Position numbers and translations under genes: made by a program | Part shown: positions 44,869 to 57,300 of the stretch, piece by piece | Position numbering within the stretch: position 1 is the stretch's first letter | How the letters are laid out: every line of letters begins with the position of its first letter | Notes under the pieces: model-generated | Databases searched by the model: none | Told to the model about the DNA's origin: nothing | The model's input: only the letters and a program-made list of their open reading frames with translations | NCBI GenBank assembly: GCA_036426205.1 | Contig: CM071568.1 | Coordinates: 214,377,245-214,441,244, forward strand | From: Ascaphus truei | Lineage: Eukaryota; Chordata; Amphibia; Anura; Ascaphidae | Reading direction: 5' to 3' | DNA length: 64,000 nt

Positions 44869-46185
44869 TGTGATAGGATGCATACCTTATCTAGTCTATT
44901 TTACAACACGGTGGAAAGTTATCAGATCATGGATGAACTGGGTGAACCACAATTGTAAAATATTCTGTTCCTTTATAGAGTACATTGACATGTATTTGAC
45001 ATGTATTTATTAGGGGATTTTTTCTCAGCTTTTAGCAAGAGGGAGTTTAAAACCCCTAGCAGATCTTGAACTATCTATACTGTAAGTCACAATTGGAGGG
45101 TAAGAGGATTTGGTTATATTTAGGAAAGCTCTGGGCAATAAAGGGTTTGGCCTAAAAGATGTGAGAAACCTATGAAGGATAGAATTGAACTGGAGGAGGC
45201 GCGTGTTGTGCTCATCGCATAACAAATGGGAAGAGGACAATGCCAGGATAGTACTAAAACATTTATATGTAAGGATTCTGCTCGATCCGGTCGGGTTTTC
45301 ACTGCGGTCCAGGTTTTCTGTCTCCTGCCTTCTGCTCACTGTGGGCATTTTGGGTACTGGCAGTCTGCTTATAAAGGCTGCAGTTTCCTGGTGGGAGTGC
45401 CGAGCAAAGTTCTGTTTGCTGCAGCTCGTTTGATCTCACTGTCACGCATTACCCTTTCCCTATTTGAAACCTGTGTTGCTGACCCCGGACAATGACCCCG
45501 ACCTCGTTGCCTTCCTGTGCCTGACCTTTGCTATTTGCCTGGAGGCACCACTGCCATCGCCCAACCCGCTGCTTACCGACTATGAATACTCTCCAGGACT
45601 CGTCCAGGGCTCTGGTTGGTTATTCTGCATTCCTACTCCGCCCTGTGGGTCCACCTCTGATTTGGATGCACACTGTACATTATGAGAGGGCCTGTGACTG
45701 CCCCCCAAAGGGCTTAAATCTACATTAGTACAGGTATTGTGCCATATGGTTGGAGGACCAGGCGTAAAATCTGACTTAAAGGTTTGGCCCTCAGGCTAGA
45801 GAGTCCTGTGTCATACTCCGGAGAGGACAGAAAAAAAAACCTTGGGAGAGACGTATGCGAAGTGTGGCTGGCTGCTAACGGAATATCGGAGGAAAATGGC
45901 ATGAACTGTGTGTGCGAATTTCATGTATGTGGGGGTTGTGAATGATTGATCTATTTCACGGATGTGAGGTCTCAGCTGCTGAGTTTTTTAATTAGTGGGG
46001 AGAACGATAGGGTTCTAGAGACTAAGAAGCTGACGCCCGAATGTGACGATGATTTGAGATTGAAACAGTAGATGGGATTTAGATGGAAGATTTTCTTACA
46101 AAGATATAAGTAGATACAGATACGATCCAAGAAGGATCAAAAAGATATCCCCGAAGTTGCATCATCCATCACAAAATGTATTGTA
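44869..46185. other. No gene recognised
   Basis: Moderately GC-rich around 45290-45700 with several overlapping frames on both strands and no domain. It might be remains of an LTR leader, but no borders were found. Confidence 0.4.
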
Positions 46186-46408
46186 CTGCACCGACACACT
46201 TTATTGAGCAAATACCTGGTATGCTACCTGGCATAGATACTGGAATGCGCCACTCCTCACCTTCTGACAAGCCCCGTTGCATTTGCCTTCCCCGCTGGGT
46301 CAGCCTGGTGGGATGGGGGATGATCTGTAAATGATAATGAGTAGGATTCTAATGCTGCATGCTTCGCGTGTCTGATCCAGGTGGCATATTCATGAATTGT
46401 AATGCAGT
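46186..46408 (+). mobile_element. TIR-family element end, copy 2 (direct repeat)
   Basis: Same order as 44647-44868: CTGCACCGACACACTTTATT, AATGCGCCACTCCTCACC, GACAAGCCCCGTTGC and ATGCTTCGCGTGTCT, with small deletions throughout. Confidence 0.65.
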
Positions 46409-46558
46409 TATATATAGTGCCGGTTGCGCCAGCGGAAAAACTATGTTCCCTCCCTGTTGAACAATCCACTGCATCTGGAAAACCCACCGTCACACCAGTC
46501 TACTAACCGGGTATACCCTCATTGTGGGACTAGCCAAGCTCCGAACTAGTGTGTCCGC

Positions 46559-46785
46559 AGTGTATATCAGAGATATGATATATAATTATATCAAATAATA
46601 TATATATATATATAATTAGAGATATATAATATATTAATAATATTTATATATATAATGAACTATATATTGGTGTAGATATATATTGTGATAGGATATGTAT
46701 ATATAATATGATTATAGTATAATAATATATATATCATATATATAATATCTATATATATATATATATTATATATATATTAGAAAAA
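46559..46785. repeat. Complex AT-rich satellite-like tract
   Basis: Over 200 bp made almost only of TATA and AATA units. Confidence 0.9.
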
Positions 46786-47084
46786 GAGATGACCCGCCAT
46801 CAGGGACAAATTAAGGCAACTCTATAAAACGACAGGAAATTGATGTAATCACTGTCACGGTGGTGCTATAAGGGCATAATTTATTGCAAAAGAAAAGGAA
46901 AAGAGCCCCCAATGAAGCACTCAGTCGATGCCTGACAATACAAAACCACATGTTTATTGAAAAGTTACAGAACATAAAATAAAAATTAAGCATAGAAAAG
47001 TTTAAAACAAGGCATGGATCCCCTGAGAAGGGCAAACTGATTGACCCTCAATCAGGGAATTACCTGAAAGACATTCAGAAGTAA

Positions 47085-47315
47085 AGATTGTCTTGGTATA
47101 TGTTTATATATGCAAATACAACTGTATGCTCATTGGCTGCTCTTAGGCAGGTCTGCAACCCCACCTCTTCACATTATCCCCAGCATACGGCACTGTCCAC
47201 TGCAGCAAGGGATTCTGGGAAATGGCTGCACAATGATGCACCCTACGTGCCACTTTGCCCCAAAACCATTTTTAACATGGTTCCATAGGCTTAAGCTTGC
47301 TGCATGGTCACGGTA
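47085..47315 (+). repeat. Dispersed repeat, copy 1 (partner 51341-51530)
   Basis: CTGTATGCTCATT, AGGCAGGTCTGCAACCC and GCAAGGGATTCTGGGAAATG are shared with 51354-51470 in the same order. Confidence 0.75.
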
Positions 47316-47329
47316 GTTTGAGCACGCAC

Positions 47330-47771
47330 AGCCACACCACACACACACACACACCATCATACAACACACACACACACACACACACACCACAACACACACA
47401 CACACACCCCACACACACACACACACACACACACACAACACACTGGTGTGTATACTAAATCCATAGAGATACAGAGATAATAAAGATTTTCATACACACT
47501 TACAGATCTGTTATTGTAACCAAAAAATGTGATCATGTATGATTTTGGGTACATAAACAGATCTGTAAGTGTGTTGAATTATCTTTATTATCTCTGTATC
47601 TCTATGGATATATGTATACTACACCACACTGTGTGGTGTGTGTGGTGTGTGTGTGTGTGTGTGGTGTGGTGTGTGTTGGTGTGTGTGTGGGTGGTGTGTG
47701 TGTGGTGTGGGTGTGTGTGTGTGGGGGTGTGTGTATATTAACTGATATATCACACACACAACCCACACCAC

Positions 47772-47802
<31 letters not shown>

Positions 47803-47890
47803 CACACCACACACACACACCACAACACACATTTACACATCACATCACCTCACCAGGACCACACACACACACACACACTGTGTGTGTGTA
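47330..47890. repeat. (CA)n / (GT)n tracts in alternating orientation
   Basis: CA-rich tracts at 47338-47440 and 47745-47880 surround a GT-rich tract at 47630-47735. All Val-Cys or Thr-His type frames here are artefacts of the repeat. Confidence 0.95.
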
Positions 47891-47975
47891 TACATATATC
47901 CATAGAGATACAGAGATAATAAAGATATATTCATACACACTTACAGATCTGTTATTGTAACCAAAAATCATACAT
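47455..47975. repeat. Three copies of a 75-bp unit, the middle one inverted
   Basis: CCATAGAGATACAGAGATAA then TAAAGAT, CATACACACTTACAGATCTG and TTATTGTAACC occurs at 47461-47527 (plus), 47549-47608 (minus) and 47900-47966 (plus). The first two form a hairpin centred on TGATCATGTATGATT (about 47530). Confidence 0.9.
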
Positions 47976-48428
47976 GATCACATGCCAACATTATGAACTA
48001 TGAAAGAAGATTAAGGTAAGTAATGTGTTCAGAGTTAAGACACCAGAAAACACAACATCCAAATGTATGCTGTTATATGGGTAGTTACTTAAAGTTGTAT
48101 GTCAATAATATTAGCATGCAATGACTATCTACATTACCAAACAAACCCACATACATCTCATCCTGAACAAGAGCTAAGTGAATGTCAGCTTCTATAAACA
48201 TGGCAAGTGTGTAATAATGGTGTACCATTAATCAACTGATGATTAATACATATTCATATGTTATTAAATATGACTTAATTCAGTCAGTGAGCATTTCTAA
48301 ACATTTATGTGTACAAGGACATAGTTGAATGTTATCAAGCATCTGTAGATGATCATACATACACTATGCATGAAATAGTCTGCAGTAAACACCACCAGGA
48401 CACCAACACATTTAGTGAATGTGATTAT

Positions 48429-50908
48429 TTATTTTTGTTTATCCTTTTGAGAGCGAGTCACAGGCCTGCTTGTTGGCTGTTGTTTTTGCCTTTTCCCTTT
48501 GCCAAGTACTTTGGCCTTAACTGTACGACTTGTACTGGCCTGTGGCAGTTCTGTGGCACTGGGTGTGGGCTGTTGCACTTCAGGGGCACTGGGTGTGGGC
48601 TGTGGCACTTCAGGGGCACTGGGTGTGGGCTGTGGCACGTCAGTGGCACTGGGTGTGGGCTGTTGCACTTGCAGGGGCACTGGATGTGGCCTGTGGCACT
48701 TCAGTGGCACTGGGTGTGGGCTGTTGCACTACAGGGGCACTGGGTGTGGCCTGTGGCAGTTGTGAACCAGTTGCTAAACATTGCACGACTGATGGTGGAG
48801 CAGTTTCTTGTTTTGGTGTTTTAATCTTTTTCCGAAAACTGGTTAGTAGTAATTGTTGCCCTAACTTTCTTTTTCGTGTCTCATTTGTAGGTGTCCGTTC
48901 CTGATTTTGAACAGATGTAAGCGGTTGGATGTTGAGAGGGACCTGCACAGAACTTGCACCTACTGTACCGGTATCATCCAGAACTGGGGAATGATGACTC
49001 TGGAGAAAAAGTAGCAGCATGTAAAGATCCATCCTCAGATGGGGTAAAGTGGAATTGTTGTTCTCTTGCAGTAATTCGCAACTGATTTGCTTGGCTTAGA
49101 TTCACAACTATTGCTTGTAATGTCCTGTTTACATTTTGGATTTCTTTAGGAACTTGGATGATGACTCTTTCAATTTGTGACATTTGTGATATTGACCTTT
49201 CCTGGAGTGATATCATCCTTTCAAGCACTGACATCATTTCTGAATGGCGACGATTTTCTTCACCCAAGATTCTTTCTTCAGAAGCTGCAATAGCTGAGTA
49301 GGTGTCACGAGCAGGAGGACTTGAATGCTGGGTTAATCCAGGAGTGGTAACATCTTCATGGTCACTTGAGTGAATTTGTCCTTGAGTGGCAACATCTGGT
49401 TCTACAAATAAAGATAGACATTATGAACTGCCATGGAACTTTCACTTGTTTTTCAATATAATGATAGTTGTTCTCATAGTGTAACACATAACATGTTTCC
49501 ATAATTTTTAATTTGTGTCAAATTAAAAGTTTATGCTTGAAGTAACAATGATGTTTCGACTCAGTGTAAAAGAAGAATGAATGAAAGTTTGTTGTAACCT
49601 CACAACTCCTAGCTGATAGTTTACAACACACACAATACATGTTGTCAGGAAACACTACATCTTCTGTGACAATAACTGATGTGAAGTTAATTACATGTGA
49701 AAGGCACTTATTTAGCATGGCAAATTAACATCTAGAAATGTACACATTAGATGTGCTGCACCTCATACACTCATCTTCCATGCTTGATGATGAGCTGGAT
49801 GAGCCAGGTGATGAAACATGTTCAGTGTCAGGTGACACATGAGCTTCAGGAGCAACTATATAGAAGAATAACATAAGAATTTTATTGACATGTGTACATA
49901 ATTAACATTAAGTTTGTGTAGTGGGAGTATTTATGGCAAAATATCAGCATCACATAACGAAATGGCAATGATATGTTTCTGGCAAGCTGTACATTATCCA
50001 TCTTAACATCAATGTACATGTGAACCTAATTGGCACATTTATTGTAAAAACCATACAACATACAATGTTCATGCAGGAATGCGTTGTAAAATTAAGTGTT
50101 CTGTTGTACATACACTGCATATGTTGTGTAGTAATCTAACAATAATAATGTACTTCACTACCATGACAGCAAAGTTGACTCTGCTTATAATTCAGTACCT
50201 AATTATGGAAATGTGAATGAATGTTTTTAGTGATCTGTGTGAACATTTAAGAGAAGCAGGTGTAGCGCTCAATGTGGCTGACACTCATCAATACATGCAG
50301 CGTGTAGCTCACAGATGGTACTGGTGTGATAATGTGGCGTATCTATAAGGTAAAAAGAAGATATGAGTGAACGAATGACTAACATACGTTTTCATATATA
50401 GTGGCCTGGTGGGTGAAAGTCTTCAGAGAATTACCATTTCAAATGAATGTGATGAACTTCTGTTCACTTTGTCAGCTTCTAACTATTGCAGTCCCTCCCC
50501 CAAGATGTGACAGCACCCTGACCTTTTATTTGTTTCTACCACCTGTAAGCCGTCCCACAAGACTTGACCGTAACATGACCCTGTGATCTGGCTCGGTGCC
50601 CAACCCCACCCCCTGTGTTCTCCTCTATGCTGTGATTACATATTAATTGCAGCTGGTTTCACACACCGGTACATGAGCAAAAAAAAAATCTGAACTGAGC
50701 TACATATGAACACAATTAAATACCATATGGTACATGTTCCTATTTATGCTCTCAGTATACTACATGAAGCGAAAAAAGAGCTTTAATTAAACATAACGAA
50801 ATGGGTTTGTGCAAATTACTTATGTTCGCCTTTGAATGCACAATCTTCCATGCAAGACTTGATGAGGCAGTAATGGCCTGTTTATAGGTGTAACATAGAT
50901 TATCACTA

Positions 50909-50966
<58 letters not shown>

Positions 50967-52755
50967 TATACGTATATATGTATCGACACATACATGAAAA
51001 AGTGAATTAGGCAGTTGTGTGCACAGACCCAGTATAACGAAGTTATACATTACTGTGACAAACAATGAGTGCGGATGTCCTTTGTGGTTATGCATGTTAA
51101 CCCATTGTTTGTTCAAATATTCACACATACATTCTGCTTTCAACTATAGGGCAAACATGTTGAATGCTTTGTAAGGTAGAAGGTTGCAGTGTGTGTTATT
51201 TGGAAGATCATTACACATAATCCCTTCATGCAGGTCAAGTTGTGTATGTTTACTCATAATGATGTCATCCACGATAGCTGAGTCAATACATGTTTCCAAA
51301 CACACACATAGAGATATATATCTATTTATATATATATAAAGCAACTGTAAATATTACTGTATGCTCATTTGTATGTCTTAGACAGGTCTGCAACCCTGTC
51401 TTTCCCCATTATCGCCTTGCATACAGCGCTTCCACTGCAACAAGGGATTCTGGGAAATGACATGCAAATGAGCACTCAGTGCCACCTTTTGCCACCATGT
51501 ATATTAATTTTTACTTTTTGTAGGACAACTAGATATAAATATATATAGATAGATATATAGATATATAGAGAGAGAGACATATATACAGATATATATGTAG
51601 GTATGCTTATATTGGGAAGAAAGTATAAGTTTCAGCAGAAATATAGATAAGAACTGTAACCTACGACACGCCTAGTACAGTAACATTTGTCACCTGGTGG
51701 AAATGGAGCAGAATAAATTCCGATATCTCTGTCCCCGGGCAAACCCTCCACGACGACAGGAAGAAATTTTTCCCGCATCTGCTCCTCCAATGGTGTTAAG
51801 ATTAGAGATTGTGCTGGCAGCCCACCTCCAGTGCCAGAAGCATGCATCCGTTGTGCTTGTATTTTTTTCTTTAAGTTTGCCCTGATATCATCGAATCTCT
51901 TACGACAATTCGCCCGGTCCCTGACATGATTCCCACACGCAGACACAGCCAAGGTTATTTGATCCCACATTTCTTTTTTTGATGCTGAACTTGTCCGCCC
52001 TTGAAATACATACAAAATATATGACGTTAATTATTATTATAAAAACGATCAGTTTCCTAATCTGCTACTTGTTCCAAGAGATACCAAACATGCTGGTTTA
52101 GGTGTAATATGTGTACCACATGAGCATTTACATGTAAACATACAAATGTAAGGAAGCTTGCATAAATATTGTATGAACTTTGGCCAAATTTTTAGACTGA
52201 TTGTTATGGTCGTTCTAAAGCATGAAGGAATATGTGTGTAACAATTAAGTTTAATTGATAGATATTATAGAATAATATTTTGATATTAAGACATCTCACA
52301 TGACCTAGGATAACATGTCTTTGAAGAATCAATGCAAAGATAGACTTACCTAGTAAATGCCCATACAGACAGTCATAGTGCTCCAGAATCCCTGTGACAA
52401 GAACTGTGTTTTCCTCTTCATTGAACCGAGGATTACGTGGCCGCTCCAGACGTTTCTTCCGAATACGTGCAGGCCCAGAGCTTGGCTGATGCTGACTGGA
52501 CTCTCCTTCTTCCAATGGAAGAGACTCCAAAAGCGGGCCACCAGCAACCACCCCACCACCAGACACCCCAGCAGCACCAGCAACAGAGCCACCAGCAGCA
52601 CTTGCACTCACAGCAACACAACTCGCACTCCCAGCAATACCATTTGCACTCGCAGCAACAGCCCTCCCCTGAATCCTACGTTCACTCAGACGCGTACTCA
52701 CACGACTACCAGTACCACTCACACCAGCATCACTCTTCCCACGCCTTGCGGCCAT
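48429..52755 (-). CDS. Myb/SANT-like DNA-binding protein gene, four putative exons
   Basis: Exon 1, 52755-52350: starts MAARRGKSDAG, Ala/Gly/Ser-rich, then RNPRFNEEENTVLVTGILEH, helix 1 of a Myb/SANT-like domain; a GTAAGT donor follows. Exon 2, 51999-51694 (TTTCAAG acceptor): SKKEMWDQITLAVSACG and RDRANCRKRFDDIRANLKKK complete the domain; donor GTGACA. Exon 3, about 49855-49762: acidic/serine-rich (VSPDTEHVSSPGSSSSSSS). Exon 4, 49401-48429 (TTTGTAG acceptor): amphipathic helix (MMSVLERMISLQERSISQMS) and a decapeptide array ending in KGKRQKQQ and QKDKQK. Exons 1-2 join in frame; the exon 3-4 junction is uncertain. Frame changes near 48975 and 48670 suggest decay or sequence error. Such proteins recur in frog genomes and resemble the Myb-like partner of Harbinger transposases; that origin is inferred. 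Confidence 0.7.
48545..48765. repeat. 30-bp coding minisatellite
   Basis: GGCACTGGGTGTGGGCTGT recurs about seven times at 30-bp spacing, encoding on the minus strand the decapeptide PQPTPSAPEV and variants. One unit near 48670 has an extra base (CTTGCAGGGG), shifting the frame. Confidence 0.92.
50905..50958. repeat. (AT)n microsatellite
   Basis: About 25 AT dinucleotides in the large intron of the Myb/SANT-like gene. Confidence 0.95.
51341..51530 (+). repeat. Dispersed repeat, copy 2
   Basis: Shares CTGTATGCTCATT, AGACAGGTCTGCAACCC and GCAACAAGGGATTCTGGGAA with 47115-47225. It lies in the intron between exons 2 and 3. Confidence 0.75.
51535..51600. repeat. ATAG/GATA-type microsatellite
   Basis: ATATAGATAG and AGAGAGAGA units. 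Confidence 0.85.
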
Positions 52756-52924
52756 ACCTCTAGCACTCACAAAGAACAGAAAAGAAATTTAAAGACAATC
52801 GCACTGAACACTTACAAAGTGAAAACAAGACAAAGATGTAAACAAAACAACACAGGACAAACCTCACAATACACCACAACTGTCTCAGTCAATATGAAAT
52901 ATGTAAATCGGCCAGCTCTGTGTG

Positions 52925-52948
52925 TCTCTCTCTCTCTCTCTCTCTCTC
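52925..52948. repeat. (TC)n microsatellite
   Basis: Twelve TC units upstream of the Myb/SANT-like gene. Confidence 0.9.
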
Positions 52949-52974
52949 CCAACAACATAGAGAATGAATAAAAA

Positions 52975-53260
52975 TACACGCTGCCTTTAAATGGGCCGCT
53001 CAATCCAAAACATGCTTGCTTCGGCAGATTCAGCAAGAAGTTTCATTGGGGAACCTAACACCACCTCGCCATGCACGCCGATACACCTGTGTGTGATCAG
53101 CAAATCATCGGCAGAGTGGGAGCAAATGTTTTCGGCATGATTCGGAAGGGATTCGGCACTTATTGCATACGGAGTGGGAAAATCGGCAGAATCATGCCGA
53201 TAAGGTATCCTTGGTGAATGCACTTTTTCGGCTCTTACTGCATAGAGCCGTTAGAAAGAA
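52975..53260. other. Low-copy stretch rich in TCGGC inverted motifs
   Basis: TTCGGCAGATTC, ATCGGCAGAGT and AATCGGCAGAATCATGCCGATAA give several short dyads, and CTTACTGCATAGAGCC at the right recalls the MITE ends at 22951 and 23330. It may be a decayed foldback element. Confidence 0.35.
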
Positions 53261-54700
53261 GTAGAACAAAAAGTTCAAAGACCAGTGCTGCACGGTGAGA
53301 ACTTGATTCAGCGAGAAAATTCTTAAAAACCTCTCAAAATTAAGACATTGATATTCATATAGCTGCACAGACAGGAAAATGAATATGAATCATGAACAAA
53401 GTTCTTTCATAATGAAAATGTGAGTGTAATACAGCCCAATCATGTCTCCTACGATCGATCGTAGTGTTTGCAAATGTTCAAGGGCAATGAGTCCCCGGTG
53501 AAACCTGTTGGCAGAGGGAGGATGAGGGAGGGAGGGAGAGGTGGAAAGACAGAACCGTGCCGCAGAACAGCCCTCTTCACATAGTCATCCCACGACATGG
53601 TGGCGGCGGTAAGGGCTGTGGTGTGAGAACGGGAGACAGGGGGCTCCAGGGACCTGTGAGACCAGGACAGCGGGGGACAAGCTGTGCGGTGAGAGCGAAG
53701 GACCGGCGGCTCAGTGCTGTGAGACCATGAGACAAGCGGATCAGTGCTTTGAAACTGGGGGACCCCCCACCACTTTTAATCCCCCATCTCTCTCTCCCTC
53801 AACCCCCATTTCTCTCCCTCAACCCCCACTTCTCTCTCCCTCAACCCCACATCTCTCCCCCTCAACCCCCACTTCTCTCTGCCGCGGGTGCAATATGGGG
53901 AGGGACAGCTGTTCTCATGGTTGGTAAGAACAGGGAGTTAGAGCAGTGGTTTTCAATCTCTTATTGGATGTGGAACTCCAGAATTCAATTTTTTTCATTC
54001 TGGGGAACCGCAAACCGTCAACCCTGTATCTAGCCCGCTCGGTTGCCCCCGTTTCAAGCCCGCCTGGTCGCCTCCATCTCTTGCCCGCACCCCCTCATGT
54101 CACCCGGAGCAGCAGGAATGACAGCATGCCACTGGGGAACGTGGTCTGCTGTGCTGGGAGGTAAGCCGGTAAGCTGAGCTAGCTAATGGAGCTGACAGGT
54201 CTCGGGGAATAGGTGCCGGGAGGAGGACAGAGGCTGAGGAGGACAGAGGCTGATGGGGGAGGAAAATGAAGGTGGAGGAGGACAGAGGCAGAGGCCAAGG
54301 AGGCCTTCTTGGACTAAACCATGTGCTGTCCTGGTCAGTCAGTCACTCTGCCATACCTCCTTGCTCTGACTGCATGTGCAATCCATGCCGAGCAGCTGGC
54401 CTATCCGGTCATAGCAGTTGGGGTGTGCGAGGGGTCTGTGCACCTGTTCCCTCTTCCAGGCGCGCGCTCCTCTCTTACTGGGTCATGCTGCAGGGTGTCC
54501 ATCAGATGCCACGTAGCGTCCCATCATCATGGCAACGCAGCATCATTTGACGCCGCGCAGCCATTTTGATGGGAGCTGGAAGGGAAGACAAACTTGATGA
54601 AGAATGCCGGGAGAACGCTGTACCTCGCCGCTGCATTTGCCGTCAGTAAGAGACACGCCAGCAGGTCAAATGCAGTTGCACGTGGAGAGGGGGCGAATGC
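53230..54700 (+). repeat. Dispersed repeat block, copy 2 (partner at 23571-23870)
   Basis: 53262-53292 matches 23630-23660, and 54515-54670 matches 23680-23830. In the left copy the two parts are adjacent; here they are separated by about 1.2 kb of GC-rich sequence, so this copy contains an insertion or the left one a deletion. Confidence 0.65.
53786..53885. repeat. 22-bp pyrimidine minisatellite
   Basis: CTCAACCCCCA(T/C)TTCTCTC units, five copies. Confidence 0.9.
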
Positions 54701-54704
54701 ATAT

Positions 54705-56390
54705 GTCGATCCCTGACAATGTACATTATCATACATTACATTACTGGAATGTCTGTGATAAAGATGGCACTGGGCTATGTTTCACTGAAGCAGGGATTTT
54801 GAAAGTGTTGTTTTTTTTTTCTTCAAATGTGCATCATTTTGTACATGAGGGTAACTCTATATACTCCTAAGTGGCAGTTCAGGCAGTTTTCGACCAAAAA
54901 TCCCCATTGAAGTTTATGAGGATTTTTGTCCTGAAACAGCCCAAATGGCCGCTTCGGCGTATACCGTATAGAATATTGCCCTTAGGCCCAAATCCACAAA
55001 ATTTTCTAAGCTTTAGCACGCTTTAACTTCCATTCATTTAAATATTGTAGGAGTAAAAGAATGCTAAAGCTTAACACCCTTTTGTGGTCTTGGCCTTAGT
55101 CAGACATTGGATATACTGATAACAATATTTTTCTTTCTTACTATTGTGCACTGTAGTGGAATATAAATCAGGCAGTCTCTTTTTATTTATTGTTACTTTA
55201 TATTGTGTATTTATTTTCTTCAGCCTATCAGATCAAATTATGTTTTTTTTTTATTTGCAATCATTTTTGGTGCAGTTCTTTTCACTGTTGATCTGGTCTT
55301 TTCACACTGAATAAACTATAATATGTATGTTTACCCTTAACTCAGAGGTGTCAGTTGTAGAAAATGGCAATATTTGTCAGGATAAATACCATTTAACTGC
55401 AGCGGTACCCAAAGGAACTAAACACATCCGTATGTGAATACAGCTGGAGAAACTTAATTAATCTTGCTGTCACTTTCATGGAGCTTTTTATTAGTTTTGC
55501 TGCTATCTGATCTACTGGAATCTTGTCTCTTGGAAATGGCTATCAAGAAACTCCTGTTCAAGCATTTCACAAACACGGGAGAGTAATATTTTAAAAGAAA
55601 GTGTATGAAAACAGTATACCGTCATGGTAGAGGTAAAAGTCAATAACTACATGCTTTGAGTACTGAGGAAAAAAGCGTTTACATATTCTTTTTTACATTA
55701 TTTCAAAATCATACTTAATGAGTTTTATGTTTTGGTAACTTTGAACTTTGACAAAATGGGCACTTAATGAGTTTTTCCATAGAAATATCAATACATTCCA
55801 AGTTAGGAAGTGCATGTAGTTCGTTTTTGCAAAAAAATACGCTTAATGAGTTTTACTTCCACAACGACGATATGTTGAATTACTGTATCAAGACAGGGCC
55901 TAATAAGGTCCTTAATTTATTATGTCACAGTGAATAACAACACATTTAAAAGTGTCCATGAAGAAAGTGTCCATGAAGAATAATTGTTGGTGCTACACTC
56001 AAAACAACAATTCCCCAAGATCTAATTCAGAGAATAAACTGTACCAAAATGTTATGAGTCACATCAAAGCTCCTCAAAATTGCTCTAAATAGTAGAGCAC
56101 ATGTCTTTGACCTATATTGTGTTGCATTTGTGTGACTAAGGAACATTTCATAAATGAAGCTAGAGGAATTTTTGAGAAGGCTATCAGTCTTTCTAATTTT
56201 AAATGTGATACAATTTGCAAGAATTCTGAGATTTGCAACTTTCTTTAAAAATATTTCTAAATATTTCTAGAATTTCTAAACTAATCTATCCTATATATTT
56301 TCAAATGTAAGTGGAAGAACAAGTCCTTCATAGAAAGTTAAAAAAAAAATGTTTTCATTTTATAACTTTTATGTTTTCCTTTTCATTATA
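54705..56390. other. AT-rich stretch, nothing recognised
   Basis: No coding or structural repeat supported; short direct motif (CTTAATGAGTTTT) occurs three times between 55710 and 55855. Confidence 0.5.
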
Positions 56391-56395
56391 GTCAT

Positions 56396-56545
56396 ACAGA
56401 TGCTGCGGCCGTTATTCGAGCATTTCACAGAGTCGTTTTCATGAACTCTGCTGTATTTCACGCGGCATTCACGCGTTATTCTTCCGTGAATGCTGCCGTG
56501 AATGCCGCCAATCACACCAGTCAAACCTGTGTTTACCTGGATTCT
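56396..56545 (+). repeat. Dispersed repeat, copy 2 (partner 32100-32231)
   Basis: ACAGATGCTGCGGCCGTTAT, TCGAGCATTTCACAGAGTCG and GCTGTATTTCACGCGGCATT parallel the minus strand of 32100-32231. Confidence 0.65.
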
Positions 56546-56707
56546 GATTTCTTTGGGTGCAGTTCGTGTATCCGCCAGATGGCAGAAATGAATGAATTCC
56601 CTTTGCACTATCCAGTGGATAGTACTGTCCAGGTATATACTGCAATTTGCAAGTGTTTAAAAACCAGATAAAAACCAAGTCTACCACATTGATCCATTGT
56701 GAATCGA

Positions 56708-56752
56708 CCTTGGTCCTTGAAGACGCTGAAGACGTTATCAAATGTAGGCGTT
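56708..56752 (+). ncRNA. Possible decayed hammerhead-like core
   Basis: CTTGAAGACGCTGAAGACGT then CAAATGTAGGCG resembles a core with CTGAAGA, a CG-rich stem and GAAACGCGTAGG after CpG decay. Weak. Confidence 0.2.
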
Positions 56753-57109
56753 TTTCAATAAAAAGCTCTAAAACACAATGCTGTGGGCTTTTTTCTACAT
56801 TGTTATCCCTGCAAAATTATTGAATGGACACCATATCAACCCTGTACATGTATACCAAACCTGACCTTAGTTATGCATTTTTAATATTTTCTGCAATTAA
56901 TGCTGGAACAGATAAGAGGGCGCCTTTATCATAAATATATGAATATTTCATTTCGAACTATGATTTTATTCAAATTTTCACTGAAAGTTCATTGGTGGAA
57001 GCATTCGGTAAGGCAAACCTTAACTAATGATGATTGCTTTTTTCGCACTGTCCCTCCTCCGGGAGATAGAAGAGGGTATTGGTCTGTGATCCACTTTTTG
57101 ACAGTATCT

Positions 57110-57300
57110 TGTATTGTATTGTATGTCTTTATTTATATAGCGCCAAAAGTGTACTCAGCGCTTCACAAAGAATACAGTACAGGGAATTAAAATAATACAA
57201 TAAGTGCAGCAAAATCAGACAATAGGAAAGGAAATCCCTGACCTGAAGAGCTTACAATCTAAGAGATATGATGGGAGAGTTACAGAGACAGAAGGTGTGG
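57110..57300 (+). repeat. Retroposon fragment, LINE 3'-end-like
   Basis: TTTATTTATATAGCGCCAAA, CTCAGCGCTTCACAAAGAAT and CCTGAAGAGCTTACAATCTA. Related to 26336-26530. Confidence 0.6.

Noticed and set aside
45025..45728. Several 60-107 codon frames on both strands
   Set aside because: Mutually overlapping, no domain, no repeat in another copy; not supported as genes.
47169..47905. Val/Cys- and Thr/His-rich frames on both strands
   Set aside because: They are translations of CA/GT microsatellites.
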